64,000 bases of DNA from an uncultured Campylobacter sp. (GCF_938039205.1 NZ_CALHVM010000048.1:1-64000); one strand, 5' to 3'; positions 34,601-43,859 are shown, counted from the stretch's first letter. Numbers and translations are program-made. Notes: generated by a model from the letters alone, not told the origin.

Positions 34601-35934
34601 AATTTACGGTAAATAGGCTCTTTGCGCTCTTTTTTGCGGCTCTATTTTTCGCCGTTTTTGCGGCGGGCGCCGAGTTAAAGATCGCTACTTTTAACGCGCA
34701 AAATTTATTTGACGCCAAAAACGACGGCAGCGAGTATAATGATTTTGTCGTCGGCAAATCGGAGTGGAACGAGAAAAAAGCAAGCGCCAAATTTAAAGCC
34801 GTAAGCGCAAAGATAAAAGAGCTAAACGCCGATATCATCGCGCTTCAAGAGATCGAAAACGAAATGATTTTAAAAGAGCTGATGAAGGAGACGGGCTATA
34901 AATATTTTGCCTTTTCTAAAGGTAAAAACGGCCCTGTAGGCCTAGCCGTGCTGTCTCGTATAAAGCCTGAAAAAACGCAGATCTTTAGCGTACCAAACGT
35001 AAAAACAAGAGACATTTTAAAGCTTGATTTTGAAGTGGATGGGCAAAAATTTAGCCTTTTAAATTTGCATTTTCCTGCGAGAAAAAATCCTCTAAAGCAG
35101 CGAAAAACTGCATTTATCACGCTAAAATCAGCCTTAGCGGATACCCAAAAGGTCGTGGTTTTGGGCGATTTTAATACGCCTTACGGAGATAAAGAGCTGC
35201 TGGGCGATCTCGCGGCTAGCAAAAATTTAGCCAATCTCTGGGCGTTTTTGCCAAAGCACGAGCGATACTCGCATACTAGTAATAACGCACTCGATCACGT
35301 CCTGCTCTCAAAGGACGCGCTTAGTCAAAACTATGTTTTAAATAGCTTTAAGGTTGAGCGAGACGGGGCGCAAATTTCGGATCACTTTGCGCTGGTTTTT
35401 AGGCTAAATTTTGATAAAAATGCTAAAAATACGCTGCAAAATATCGCCGAAGCGCGGGTCGGCGAGCTATCAAAAAAGTCAAATTTGCCCGTTTTGTTAA
35501 AACGCGCCACGGTCGTGCAGAAGGACAAAAAGGGCTTTACGCTAGCGCAAGATAAGCGCGGTATCTACGTCTACGAGCCAAAAAACGACGCAAAACTCGG
35601 CCAGGTCATGGACGTAGCGGTAAACCGCCTAGACGAGTTTAAGGGAAATCTTGAGATCAGCTCGCATTATGCGGTAAAAATTTATGACGAAACGCAAGAT
35701 CCGCGTGAGCAAATGCTGGAAGCTAAAAATCTAAAACAAGCGCACCCGGGAGACGTACTTGGTCGTATTAGCGGCGAAGTGCGAAACGGCAGGCTTTATA
35801 CGCCGTACGGAGATATCAAAATTTACGGCGCTAAGGGCAAACCGCGCAACGAAAAAGAGGCAATTTTTACGTCCGTTCGCGTAGTGAATTATAAAAACGA
35901 ACCTCAAATTTGGATAGAAAATGAGAATAATTGA
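34597..35934 (+). CDS. Exported endonuclease/exonuclease/phosphatase-family protein with OB-like C-terminal domain
   Basis: 445 residues with a signal peptide (LFALFFAALFFAVFAAGA). Residues about 25-270 form a DNase I-like fold: KIATFNAQNLFDAKN, IIALQEIEN, LLNLHFPARKNP, VVLGDFNTPYGD, LDHVLLSKD and QISDHFALV contain the expected Asn, Glu, His, Asp-x-Asn and Ser-Asp-His residues. The remaining about 160 residues look like two short beta domains. Probably a periplasmic or secreted nuclease or phosphodiesterase. It overlaps a 42-residue membrane ORF at its end. Confidence 0.85.
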   Translation: MKFTVNRLFALFFAALFFAVFAAGAELKIATFNAQNLFDAKNDGSEYNDFVVGKSEWNEKKASAKFKAVSAKIKELNADIIALQEIENEMILKELMKETGYKYFAFSKGKNGPVGLAVLSRIKPEKTQIFSVPNVKTRDILKLDFEVDGQKFSLLNLHFPARKNPLKQRKTAFITLKSALADTQKVVVLGDFNTPYGDKELLGDLAASKNLANLWAFLPKHERYSHTSNNALDHVLLSKDALSQNYVLNSFKVERDGAQISDHFALVFRLNFDKNAKNTLQNIAEARVGELSKKSNLPVLLKRATVVQKDKKGFTLAQDKRGIYVYEPKNDAKLGQVMDVAVNRLDEFKGNLEISSHYAVKIYDETQDPREQMLEAKNLKQAHPGDVLGRISGEVRNGRLYTPYGDIKIYGAKGKPRNEKEAIFTSVRVVNYKNEPQIWIENENN

Positions 35935-36049
35935 CGCGTTGGTGCTGGGCGCATTCGTACTTTTCGTGATATTTTTGATGCGCGGATTCGTCACGCAGAC
36001 GCTTGAGAGAAGCAAAAGAAGACAAAATTTAAAAAAGGATAAAAAATGA
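35921..36049 (+). CDS. 42-residue membrane protein before glyS
   Basis: Reads MRIIDALVLGAFVLFVIFLM then a basic tail (RGFVTQTLERSKRRQNLKKD). One transmembrane helix with positive inside. It overlaps the preceding gene by 14 nt, and its TGA overlaps the glyS ATG, so translation coupling is likely; the AAAAAGG glyS ribosome site lies in its last codons. Function unknown. Confidence 0.7.
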   Translation: MRIIDALVLGAFVLFVIFLMRGFVTQTLERSKRRQNLKKDKK

Positions 36050-38079
36050 GCGAAACAAAAGAACTGATCGTGGAGATCGGCGTCGAGGAGTTGCCGGCGA
36101 TCCCGTTTTTAAAAGAGTGCGGCAACGTCGCGGCAAAGTGGCGCGAGACTCTAGCGCAAAACGGCCTAGATAGCGAGTGCGAGTTTTACTATACGCCGCG
36201 CAGGATCGCGTTTTATCACCCGAAATTTGCGGTGCGTCAGGAGGACGGATTTAGCGAGTTTATCGGTGCGCCCAGACAAGTCGCGCTAAAAGACGGCGCA
36301 TGGACGCCGGCTGCGCTAAGCTTTGCTAAAAAATGCGGTATCGATGAATCTGAGCTAAAATTTGAAACCGTCGGCGGCAAAGAGGTGCTCTACTACAAAA
36401 AGCCAGTCGCGGGCAAGCCTAGTTCTGAGCTTCTGGGCGATATGATCGAGAAGTTTTTGCTCGGCTTAAATTTCGGTAAATCTATGCGCTGGGGCGAGGG
36501 TAAATTTGAGTTTATCCGCCCGATTCGCTCTTTTTTATGTTTGCTTGGAGACGAGGTCGTTAAATTTAACAAATTTGACGTTGAAAGCGGCGATACGATT
36601 TTCATGCATAGAAGCGTAAGCTACGATAAATTTACCGTCAAAAACGCCAAAGATTATTTCGCTGCGATGCCTAAAATCGGCGTAATCCTCGATCAAAACG
36701 CGCGCAGAGAGAAAATTTTGAGCGAATTTAAACAGATCGAAGCCAAAAACGGCGTAACGGTCGAGGTGGACGAGGCGCTGCTAGACGAGGTCGTAGCGAT
36801 CACCGAGCATCCGACTGCGCTGCTTGGCGGATTTGAGCGGGAGTTTTTGGAGGTGCCTAGCGAAGTCATCATCACCTCGATGAAGGAAAATCAGAGGTAT
36901 TTTCCCGTTTTTGATGGCGGCAAGCTCGCCAATCGCTTCGTGGTCGTGAGCAACGCTATCTCGCCAGAGCCAGCGCTCATCGTAAAGGGCAACGAAAAGG
37001 TTTTGCGTGCGAGACTTAGCGACGCGATGTTTTTCTGGCGTAGCGACCTGGCGCATGAGTTTGGCCCAGAAAAGCTAAAAAATATCACCTATCTAAAAGA
37101 GCTTGGCAGCACATACGACAAAAGCGTACGCGAGCTAGGCGTTGCAAAACGGCTGGCTAAAATCTGCGCCGATCGTCTAAAAGCGTGCGCGGGAGAGGGC
37201 TACGAGGCGCTGCTGGAGCGCGCCGTGATGCTGAGCAAGGCCGATCTAACCACGCAGATGGTGTATGAATTTACCGAGCTTCAAGGCGTGATGGGTGGCT
37301 ACTACGCGGCGGCTAAGGGCGAAAACGAAAACGTCGTAACCGCGATCAAGGAGCAGTACTTGCCGAGCGGTGAGGCTAGCGCGCTACCTAGCACTATATT
37401 TAGCTCCGTCGTCGCGCTCGCGATCAAGCTCGAGACGTTAATCGGGCTCTTTAGCGCGGGTAAGATCCCAAGCGGCAACAAGGACCCGTATGCGCTGCGC
37501 CGCGCGGCTAACGGCGTTATAAAGATAATCCAAAACGAAAATCTAAACCTTGATATCGCGGCGTTTTTGCGCGAGACGGCGGAGGGCTACGCCAAATTTG
37601 ACGTCGAGGCGCTGATAGGATTTATATTTGATAGGCTTTATACATTTTTTGACGTGAACCCGTCCGTCGTAAAGGCTTGCCTGGCTAGCAAAAAGGGCGA
37701 CGTACTCGCGCAGTGCGAGGCGATCGACGCTCTAGGCGCTATCTGCGCGGCAGATGACTTTAGGCAAAATTTCAGCACCTTTAAGCGTCTGGCAAACATC
37801 ATCAAGGACGAAAATTTCGGCGCGGTCGATGAAGCTAAATTTGAAAACGAGAGCGAGAAAAAGCTATTTGACGCCTTTAAGTCCGCAGTAAAAGCAGGTG
37901 GCACATATAGCGAACGCCTAAAAAATCTTTTCGGTCTAAAAGCCGCGATAGACGAGTTTTTCGACAACGTAATGATAAACGCCGAGGATGAGCTCGTGCG
38001 TAAAAACCGCCTTGCGCTCGTGGGGCAAATTTATGCGGAATTTCTCAAAATCGCCGATATAAAAGAGATAAGCCTATAA
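36046..38079 (+). CDS. glyS: Glycyl-tRNA synthetase beta subunit
   Basis: 677 residues. Begins with the characteristic LIVEIGVEELPAIPF and contains YYTPRRIAFY, GKSMRWGEGKFEFIRPIRSFLCL, PTALLGGFEREFLEVPSEVI, and DKVVELMVYEFTELQGVMG-type segments (here TTQMVYEFTELQGVMGGYYA). With GlyQ (elsewhere) it forms the alpha2beta2 enzyme that charges tRNA(Gly). Full length. Confidence 0.97.
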   Translation: MSETKELIVEIGVEELPAIPFLKECGNVAAKWRETLAQNGLDSECEFYYTPRRIAFYHPKFAVRQEDGFSEFIGAPRQVALKDGAWTPAALSFAKKCGIDESELKFETVGGKEVLYYKKPVAGKPSSELLGDMIEKFLLGLNFGKSMRWGEGKFEFIRPIRSFLCLLGDEVVKFNKFDVESGDTIFMHRSVSYDKFTVKNAKDYFAAMPKIGVILDQNARREKILSEFKQIEAKNGVTVEVDEALLDEVVAITEHPTALLGGFEREFLEVPSEVIITSMKENQRYFPVFDGGKLANRFVVVSNAISPEPALIVKGNEKVLRARLSDAMFFWRSDLAHEFGPEKLKNITYLKELGSTYDKSVRELGVAKRLAKICADRLKACAGEGYEALLERAVMLSKADLTTQMVYEFTELQGVMGGYYAAAKGENENVVTAIKEQYLPSGEASALPSTIFSSVVALAIKLETLIGLFSAGKIPSGNKDPYALRRAANGVIKIIQNENLNLDIAAFLRETAEGYAKFDVEALIGFIFDRLYTFFDVNPSVVKACLASKKGDVLAQCEAIDALGAICAADDFRQNFSTFKRLANIIKDENFGAVDEAKFENESEKKLFDAFKSAVKAGGTYSERLKNLFGLKAAIDEFFDNVMINAEDELVRKNRLALVGQIYAEFLKIADIKEISL

Positions 38080-38081
38080 AC

Positions 38082-38471
38082 TCTAGAAGCGGTGCTGCCG
38101 CTTCTGCACTCAGCTTGGGGCGCCAATGCTTAGGTGTAGTTTGCGGAGGTATAGCCTTTGCCATGTTTGGCAATCCTGAAAAAATCAACCTAGACCTAAC
38201 CCAAGGCGCCGTGCTGCTGTGGCTTGGCATCGGAGCTAGCGGTCTTGGATACTTTTTATGGAACAAGGGCGCATGCGAGGTAGATAGCGGAACCCTAGCT
38301 ATCATGAATAACGCCCTCATACCTGCTGCTATCATCGTAAATTTAGTATTTTGGCATAAAGACGCGGACATATTAAGACTCTGCCTAGGCGGTGCGGTGA
38401 TTTATATCTCGCTACTGATTCATAATAAAATCATCGCACACTACGAGCGAGCAAGCGTGGTGGCAAAATAA
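38082..38471 (+). pseudogene. C-terminal fragment of an EamA/DMT-family transporter
   Basis: About 129 codons read as the last half of a drug/metabolite transporter: IAFAMFGNPEKINL, AVLLWLGIGASGLGYFLWNKG, ALIPAAIIVNLVFW, and LCLGGAVIYISLLIH. EamA proteins have about 300 residues with ten helices; here the N-terminal half is absent and the frame begins immediately after the glyS stop without a start codon. The truncation suggests a deletion junction, close to the left edge of the mobile element. Confidence 0.75.
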
Positions 38472-38537
38472 TCTAAATTTAAAGCCAAAATTAGCTAAAA
38501 TTAAAACTAGCGGGACGTTTAGGCTTGCTGTCGTAGC

Positions 38538-38566
38538 GGTTGCTCAGTGGTTTGATTTGCAACCGT
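38538..38566. repeat. Perfect 7-bp hairpin
   Basis: CGGTTGC (38538-38544) and GCAACCG (38560-38566) form a stem with a 15-nt loop. No T-run. It lies in the gene-poor stretch 38472-38650 at the left border of the mobile element, which otherwise holds only a short possible gene-end remnant (about 38598-38653). Confidence 0.4.
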
Positions 38567-38650
38567 AAATCCATATTCTTTAATTTAAAAAATAGAATTT
38601 AATGAGTTCGTGGATTATTATGAAATAGCCTTTAAGCTTGCAAAAGAGTT

Positions 38651-38824
38651 TTAAGGCTCTAAAACTCTAGCCTCAAATTTTCTCTCTTTTCTGAAATATT
38701 TAAAATATATGTAAATGCAAAATAGCGGGATAGAAATATACCAAAAAGCGAAAACTAAGACATAAAAAACCGCAAACCCCATCAACCCTATACCTATCAC
38801 TAGGGCAAGCAGCAAATCGTCCAT
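38651..38824 (-). CDS. 57-residue membrane protein
   Basis: From ATG 38824, which follows GGAGG by 8 nt; two upstream ATGs are less well supported. It reads MDDLLLALVIGIGLMGFAVF and continues with a second hydrophobic stretch (VFAFWYISIPLFCIYIYF) and a basic tail (KYFRKERKFE), so two transmembrane helices. The stop overlaps a hairpin (AGAGTTTTA/TAAAACTCT, 38645-38668) that may serve as terminator. Unknown function; possibly the outermost gene of the mobile element. Confidence 0.65.
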   Translation of the reverse strand: MDDLLLALVIGIGLMGFAVFYVLVFAFWYISIPLFCIYIYFKYFRKERKFEARVLEP

Positions 38825-38954
38825 CTTTAGCGCCTCCATTGTATAAATTTGCATCTTAATTTTAATAATATCAAGATAAAAAAAGGCTGAAATATGGCAA
38901 AATCAGCAGAGCGTTTTTCGCGTAGCGAAAAGATTTCTAAAGGAGCGTAGCGGG

Positions 38955-41450
38955 ATGGCAAAAAATGCAACTCTAACATTCGGGATGGACTTAAGCGACT
39001 TCGACAAGGCGATGAAGTCGATCAATAAACAAGCCACTAGCCTAAGCGATCAGATAAATAAAGCTACTCAGGGCGCGATGCAAGCCTATAAAAACGGTCT
39101 AAGCGAGCTTAAAGCAAACCCGTTTCAAAGCGCGAAATTTCACACTGATATGGCGAAGCTAAAGGATGACATCAAAAAGGCTACGACGCACAAGCTAAAT
39201 TTAGACATCGAAGACGCTAAGAAAAATCTCGAAGGGCTAAAAACCCAAGCTATCGCCGCTGTGGGCAGTATAATGGCAATCTCAAAACCTATAAGCGCAG
39301 CGATCGACTTTGAGAGTTCTATGGCCGACGTTAAAAAAGTAGTCGATTTTAGTGGTGCGGATGAGGTCAAGCAGTTTGCGGACGGCATTATGAAGATGAG
39401 CCGCGAGATCCCATTAAGCGTCAATGAGCTAGCCCAAATCACGGCAAGCGGCGGGCAGCTAGGCATCGCTAAAGAAAATTTGATAGACTTCACGACTACA
39501 GCGGCTAAGATGGGCGTCGCCTTTGATATGAGCGCCAAAGAGGCGGGTGATAATATGGCTACGATGATGAATATATTTGGCATGGACGTCAAACGAGTGG
39601 GTGAGCTAGGCGACACGATAAATCACATCTCAAACAACTCCGCAGCCACCGCAAACAAAATAGTTAATGCTCTAGGACGTATTGCGGGTAACGCTAAAGA
39701 CTTTGGGCTTAGCGCAGACGCCGCGAGCGGACTAGCCAGTAGCTTTATCGCCCTAGGCAAAGCCCCCGAAGTAGCTGCGACCGCGATTAACTCCATGCTA
39801 ACCACACTAAACAATGCCGACAACGCTAGCGACTCGGTTAAAGCCGCATTTGAGCAGATCGGTATCGACGGCAAAGAGCTAAAACAAGCGATCATCAAAA
39901 ACCCTCAAAAAGCTTTAACCAACTTTTTACATGCGCTCTCAAATATCCCAAAAGAGAGCAAAACGGGTGTTTTGACGGCGATATTCGGTAAAAACTTCGG
40001 CGATGATCTCTCGCTAGTAACGGGTGCGATCGAGAATTACGATAAGGCGATGAAGCTAAGCGCGGATAAGGCAAAAGCCGGATCGATGGATAGAGAATTT
40101 AAGTCGCGAAGCGAAACGACGGCAAATAATATCCAACTAATGAAAAGTGCGTTTAACGAGATCGCGATAAATGTCGGCGCGGCGTTTTTACCAGCTTTAA
40201 ATTTAGTTATTGACGGTATTAAAAAGATCAGTTATGCCTTTTCGTGGTTTGCTGACGCATTCCCAGGCGTGATAAAATACTCGTTTGGCGCGGTTATTGC
40301 CTTAACGGCCGTTAGAACTGCGCTCATCGCGAAGCAAGCCGCATTAAGCCTTGCTACGCTAATGCTCGGAAATTATCGTAAGGTATTGCAACTTTTGCCG
40401 TTTGATTGCTTGCAGCTGGGCGGCTCGCTAAAAGATTGCGGTATCGCGGCGAGGTTTAAAGCAATGTGGCTAAATGCAGCCGCGAGAGCATCTACTCTTT
40501 GGAGCGCTAGCACCGCGGCAGCTAGCTCAAAATCCGCTCTTTTCGTCGGCGCTCTCAAAAATATCGGGGTAGCTTTTAGAGCGCTTAGCGCGGCATTTTT
40601 GAGCAATCCTATCGGACTTGCTTTGACGGCGCTCGCGGCCGTCGCTTTTGCGGCTTATAAATACTGGGATGAGTTAAAGGCATTTTTTAGCGGATTTTTT
40701 GATGGCATAATGACCGGACTAAAACCGCTAACGGATAGCTTTAGCAGGGCGTGGGATGCGATAAAGTCCGCCTTTGCTCCGATTGTCGATCTCTTTGGAG
40801 CACTATTTGGCGTTACAAAAGCTAGCGAGGGCGAGCTAGGGGCGTTAAAAGATACGGGCGCTAGCTTTGGCCAGACTCTAGGCGCAGTGCTTAGCGTGCT
40901 TTTGTATCCTTTTGAGGCGCTAGCGAACATCATAACCGCCGTCGGTTTAATAATCGACATCGTCAAAATCAAGGGCACGCAGTGGATAGAGGCTTTTGGT
41001 GAGGAGCTTAATTGGTGGCGCGATCTTTTCGGCAATATAGGCGAGTGGATATTGCAGAAATTTGATGCAGTCGTTGAGGGGATAAAAGGCTTTTTTGCGG
41101 GCTTTTTTGATTGGCTAGCGGAGAAATTTGCATTTGTAACCGATAGTATAAAAGCGGTTACGGACTTCGCGGGATCTGCCACGCAAGGCGCGAAGGATAT
41201 ACTAGGCATCGGCGACGGCAAGGAAACTAACTGGTATAATCCTTTTAGCTGGTTTAATGACGAAGCGCCACAAACGACGGCAGGGTCTGTGGATAAAATC
41301 GCGCAGGATCGCCGCGAGATGAGGGCGCAAACGAGCCAAAATCAAATAACCGACAATAAAAAGATCGATATAAATTTATACGGATCGCAAGCTACTCCGC
41401 AAGCCGTGGCGCAGGCTGTGAGCGATAACGGGTATAGTTTTGGGGATTAG
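38955..41450 (+). CDS. Phage tail tape measure protein
   Basis: 831 residues, preceded by AAAGGAG. N-terminal coiled coil (DFDKAMKSINKQATSLSDQI), then the TP901-type core (FESSMADVKKVVDFSG, SREIPLSVNELAQITASGGQLGI, TMMNIFGMDVKRVGELGDTINHI, AATANKIVNALGRIAG), hydrophobic segments (about 430-465 and 535-560) and a Trp/Phe-rich C-terminus. It would set tail length in a contractile or long-tailed phage. It is the only virion gene in the element: no capsid, portal, sheath, tube or baseplate genes adjoin it. It starts 5 nt after a possible 18-codon ORF (38894-38950). Confidence 0.93.
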   Translation: MAKNATLTFGMDLSDFDKAMKSINKQATSLSDQINKATQGAMQAYKNGLSELKANPFQSAKFHTDMAKLKDDIKKATTHKLNLDIEDAKKNLEGLKTQAIAAVGSIMAISKPISAAIDFESSMADVKKVVDFSGADEVKQFADGIMKMSREIPLSVNELAQITASGGQLGIAKENLIDFTTTAAKMGVAFDMSAKEAGDNMATMMNIFGMDVKRVGELGDTINHISNNSAATANKIVNALGRIAGNAKDFGLSADAASGLASSFIALGKAPEVAATAINSMLTTLNNADNASDSVKAAFEQIGIDGKELKQAIIKNPQKALTNFLHALSNIPKESKTGVLTAIFGKNFGDDLSLVTGAIENYDKAMKLSADKAKAGSMDREFKSRSETTANNIQLMKSAFNEIAINVGAAFLPALNLVIDGIKKISYAFSWFADAFPGVIKYSFGAVIALTAVRTALIAKQAALSLATLMLGNYRKVLQLLPFDCLQLGGSLKDCGIAARFKAMWLNAAARASTLWSASTAAASSKSALFVGALKNIGVAFRALSAAFLSNPIGLALTALAAVAFAAYKYWDELKAFFSGFFDGIMTGLKPLTDSFSRAWDAIKSAFAPIVDLFGALFGVTKASEGELGALKDTGASFGQTLGAVLSVLLYPFEALANIITAVGLIIDIVKIKGTQWIEAFGEELNWWRDLFGNIGEWILQKFDAVVEGIKGFFAGFFDWLAEKFAFVTDSIKAVTDFAGSATQGAKDILGIGDGKETNWYNPFSWFNDEAPQTTAGSVDKIAQDRREMRAQTSQNQITDNKKIDINLYGSQATPQAVAQAVSDNGYSFGD

Positions 41451-41451
41451 G

Positions 41452-42027
41452 CTAACCCCTCTGCGTTCCTTCCCTTAGTCTAGTAAAATGATAAGATAGT
41501 TTAAATAAAAAAGCATAAAATCCGTAGTTGCTCAAAGAAGCTATTTTATTTATTATTGCTTCGCTAAATTTACTATAATCTAGGTGCATCGTTCTATCTA
41601 GCAAAGCTACCGTATCGTTCGGCAAATAAAACATATTTGTTACTCGTTGCTTTTTTATCGCATCTATTTGACTGTTTATAGACTGCTCGTCTTTTCCGTT
41701 TTCCTTGAATGTTCTTTTCATTTTTTCAAGGCTGAGAATCACCACGAACGATACGCAAATAGGAAAATTGCGTTCATTTTCGCTACTGTTATCGCAAGAG
41801 TTGGATATTATCATTACTTTGGCGTTACGCCCGTCGTATATATTTTTACACTCCACTATATCGGACTGCAAGAGTTTGGGCTTATGCTCGTTAAATATAT
41901 CTTCGGGCATTATCATTTTTTCCAAGTTGTCCGGAAAACCATCAAGCGAATTTTTTAAAGCATTTTTAGCATCATCGCTTAGATATTGCGGTAGATACTT
42001 TTGTATATCGCTTTGCGGAATTCCCAT
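41452..42027 (-). CDS. Cargo operon protein C: 191-residue protein with SNSCD motif
   Basis: Third gene of a minus-strand operon. Its central segment IYDGRNAKVMIISNSCDNSS and NFPICVSFVVILSLEKM resembles proteins that share a beta-strand followed by S-(Q/N)-(T/S)-C-D and a later V-x-(V/F)-x-P/V-I-x-x-L strand; I cannot name the family. The N-terminus (IQKYLPQYLSDDAKNALKNS) is helical; the C-terminal half has an IKKQRVTNMFYLPND segment. The DNA is clearly more AT-rich than that of the flanking phage genes. It abuts the tape measure gene tail to tail (2 nt). Confidence 0.7.
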   Translation of the reverse strand: MGIPQSDIQKYLPQYLSDDAKNALKNSLDGFPDNLEKMIMPEDIFNEHKPKLLQSDIVECKNIYDGRNAKVMIISNSCDNSSENERNFPICVSFVVILSLEKMKRTFKENGKDEQSINSQIDAIKKQRVTNMFYLPNDTVALLDRTMHLDYSKFSEAIINKIASLSNYGFYAFLFKLSYHFTRLREGTQRG

Positions 42028-42028
42028 A

Positions 42029-42280
42029 TTAAGCCAATAAATCCATTATGTTATCATTGATTATTTTTGCGAAATCGGCATCCAAATCATGGGAATTCTT
42101 TACGATATTTTCGGCGAAATTTAACATGCTCCTAAACAATCGGCTATCAATACTATTTACCTGATTAAAAGAGCTTATATCTGAAAGCTTACTCGTATTG
42201 TTTTGCAAAAATAGATTTTTTGGCATATTGGCCTCAGTGGCAGTTAATGCTGAGGCTATAAGCATCGCGGGGAATATCAT
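42029..42280 (-). CDS. Cargo operon protein B: small protein with hydrophobic N-terminus
   Basis: 83 residues from ATG 42280, 7 nt after the stop of the upstream gene; an ATG at 42313 inside that gene would add 11 residues. The start MIFPAMLIASALTATEANMP resembles a signal peptide or single membrane anchor, followed by a polar helical part (RLFRSMLNFAENIVKNS, FAKIINDNIMDLL). It sits 1 nt before gene C. No family recognised. Confidence 0.55.
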   Translation of the reverse strand: MIFPAMLIASALTATEANMPKNLFLQNNTSKLSDISSFNQVNSIDSRLFRSMLNFAENIVKNSHDLDADFAKIINDNIMDLLA

Positions 42281-42287
42281 TTTTATA

Positions 42288-43025
42288 TTAGTATTCTGGA
42301 TTGAATTTGGCATTTATATACTCCTCTTTGATGATTGAAAAAAACAGCTTCTTATTACTCTCGTGCATTTTTTCCAGTATTTCTTTTATATTATTTACGT
42401 CTATATCTGAATCTACAAAAATAGTCTTTATATCTATGGTCGAGCCGGCTGTGTTTTTATTGCCTACTATGGCCTGTGCCGATCCGTTTATACTTATGTT
42501 GTTTGTTATACCCTCGAAAGTCTCTGAAAAACTTAATTGCTTACTAGTGCATTCTACCGGGTAGTCTATTTTTATATTTATTTTTTTAAACATATCCTCG
42601 TCTTGGAAAAAATCTATATTTTGATACTCTAAATTTATAATCTTTTTTATAACTTTGGATTTGTCTATACACGCTATAAATTTTTCTATTTCAGACCTAA
42701 AATAATCTCTCCATCCGCCGTATTCTATTCCGTAGGCTTTATCGTATGCTATCGACACTATTTTGCCGCCTATTTGTATCGAGTATTGCTTGCTATCGTC
42801 TAGTAGCGTATATACTGGCATGAATTTTAAGTTATCGTCATTCTCTCTTATCTCGGGCGGGATGTTTATTATCGGCATAGGAAAACTTTTAAAAGTTCCT
42901 AGGCTACTTTGAATATTTTGATACAAAATTCCAAAAATGGCCTCAGTCGGAATTGTTGAATCAAATTTTATATTTATGGCCGATATTAACAATGGAGCTG
43001 GATTGAGTTTTTTTGGGATGTTCAT
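42288..43025 (-). CDS. Cargo operon protein A: TIGR04255-like protein
   Basis: 245 residues. The layout matches the sporadically distributed TIGR04255 family: N-terminal NPAPLLISAINIKFDSTIPT, then FPMPIINIPPEIRENDDNL, YSIQIGGKIVSIAYDK and GWRDYFRSEIEKFI with KKIINLEYQNIDFF, and a C-terminal half rich in polar beta strands. The biochemical role of this family is not known to me; it occurs erratically in bacterial and mobile genomes. First gene of the AT-rich cargo operon, transcribed towards the tape measure gene. Confidence 0.7.
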   Translation of the reverse strand: MNIPKKLNPAPLLISAINIKFDSTIPTEAIFGILYQNIQSSLGTFKSFPMPIINIPPEIRENDDNLKFMPVYTLLDDSKQYSIQIGGKIVSIAYDKAYGIEYGGWRDYFRSEIEKFIACIDKSKVIKKIINLEYQNIDFFQDEDMFKKINIKIDYPVECTSKQLSFSETFEGITNNISINGSAQAIVGNKNTAGSTIDIKTIFVDSDIDVNNIKEILEKMHESNKKLFFSIIKEEYINAKFNPEY

Positions 43026-43106
43026 AATATTCTTCTTTTTTCTAGTAAATCGTATAATTATAGTATTTTTTATTGAATTATACCTTTAAAAATGTCGTTT
43101 TTCAGA

Positions 43107-43769
43107 CTATATTATACTTTTTATCACTTTACCCACGATTTTAAAATGCTCCTGGGTTTCGTTTAGATCGATCTCGTAGCTTTGAAAATTCGGATTAACT
43201 GAAACGATTTTAAGCATGCCGCGCGGCGTGAGTTGCAGGATTTTTACCATGAGCTGATCGCTAAAATTTACCACGTAAAGCCCGTCTCCGGTAAATGCGC
43301 TGTCCTCGCGAAAAATAACCCAATCCCCGCTCCTTAGCATCGGCGTCATGCTCTCGCCGTCTACCTCCATGCTGTTGAGGTTTTTGCCGGGCGGGACTTT
43401 AAAAAACGCCTTAGCAATCGGCATTAGCTCGCCCGTTTGGTAGCTCCTCACGCCCTCTAGCTCGTTACCGCCGCCCGCGCTTGCTTTAACGGAGGTCGTT
43501 TTGCGGATGAAGTAGAGATGATCGGTATCAACTGAATCCGATTGATCATAAACACTATCATCGCCATCGCCAACAGCCCCAATAAGCTTATCCAAGCTAA
43601 CACCTATCCTATACGCCAAAATGGCTAAAGTTTTTTCTGGGATTTCGCCCCTAGTTTTCCAAGTATTGAAATTTTTAGGGCTAACCTCTAGTTTTTGACT
43701 AAGTTCTCTGATGGTTTTTGCGCCTGTTAGTTTCTTCAAAACGCCCACTACTTCATCATAATACGCCAT
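43107..43769 (-). CDS. Phage repressor with S24 (LexA-like) autoprotease domain
   Basis: 220 residues. An N-terminal helix-turn-helix (IRELSQKLEVSPKNFNTWKTRGEIPEK split over residues 20-46) is followed by a linker with an Ala-Gly cleavage site (KASAGGG, about 98-99) and a peptidase domain with nucleophile Ser 140 (VDGESMTPML) and Lys 176 (LMVKIL). It should repress the early operon and be cleaved with RecA help after DNA damage, inducing the element. Divergent from the early genes, with operators between. Confidence 0.93.
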   Translation of the reverse strand: MAYYDEVVGVLKKLTGAKTIRELSQKLEVSPKNFNTWKTRGEIPEKTLAILAYRIGVSLDKLIGAVGDGDDSVYDQSDSVDTDHLYFIRKTTSVKASAGGGNELEGVRSYQTGELMPIAKAFFKVPPGKNLNSMEVDGESMTPMLRSGDWVIFREDSAFTGDGLYVVNFSDQLMVKILQLTPRGMLKIVSVNPNFQSYEIDLNETQEHFKIVGKVIKSII

Positions 43770-43793
43770 TTGTTTCCCTTTCTTAGAAAATTT

Positions 43794-43859
43794 ACTTCAA
43801 AAACTCTTGACAAAATACTTCAAATGAAGTATAATTCAAATATCAATTAAGCAATTATA
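43794..43859. promoter_or_regulatory. Immunity region: early promoter, operator repeats and repressor promoter
   Basis: On the plus strand TTGACA (43807-43812) and TATAAT (43830-43835) are separated by 17 nt, a consensus promoter for the early operon. Its spacer contains the inverted repeat ACTTCA-AA-TGAAGT (43817-43830), and a further ACTTCAAA lies at 43794. On the minus strand TATAAT (43854-43859) can serve the repressor gene. The ACTTCA arms are the likely repressor operators. Confidence 0.8.

Noticed and set aside
38894..38950. 18-codon ORF before the tape measure gene
   Set aside because: Too short to judge; it overlaps a hairpin and the tape measure ribosome site.
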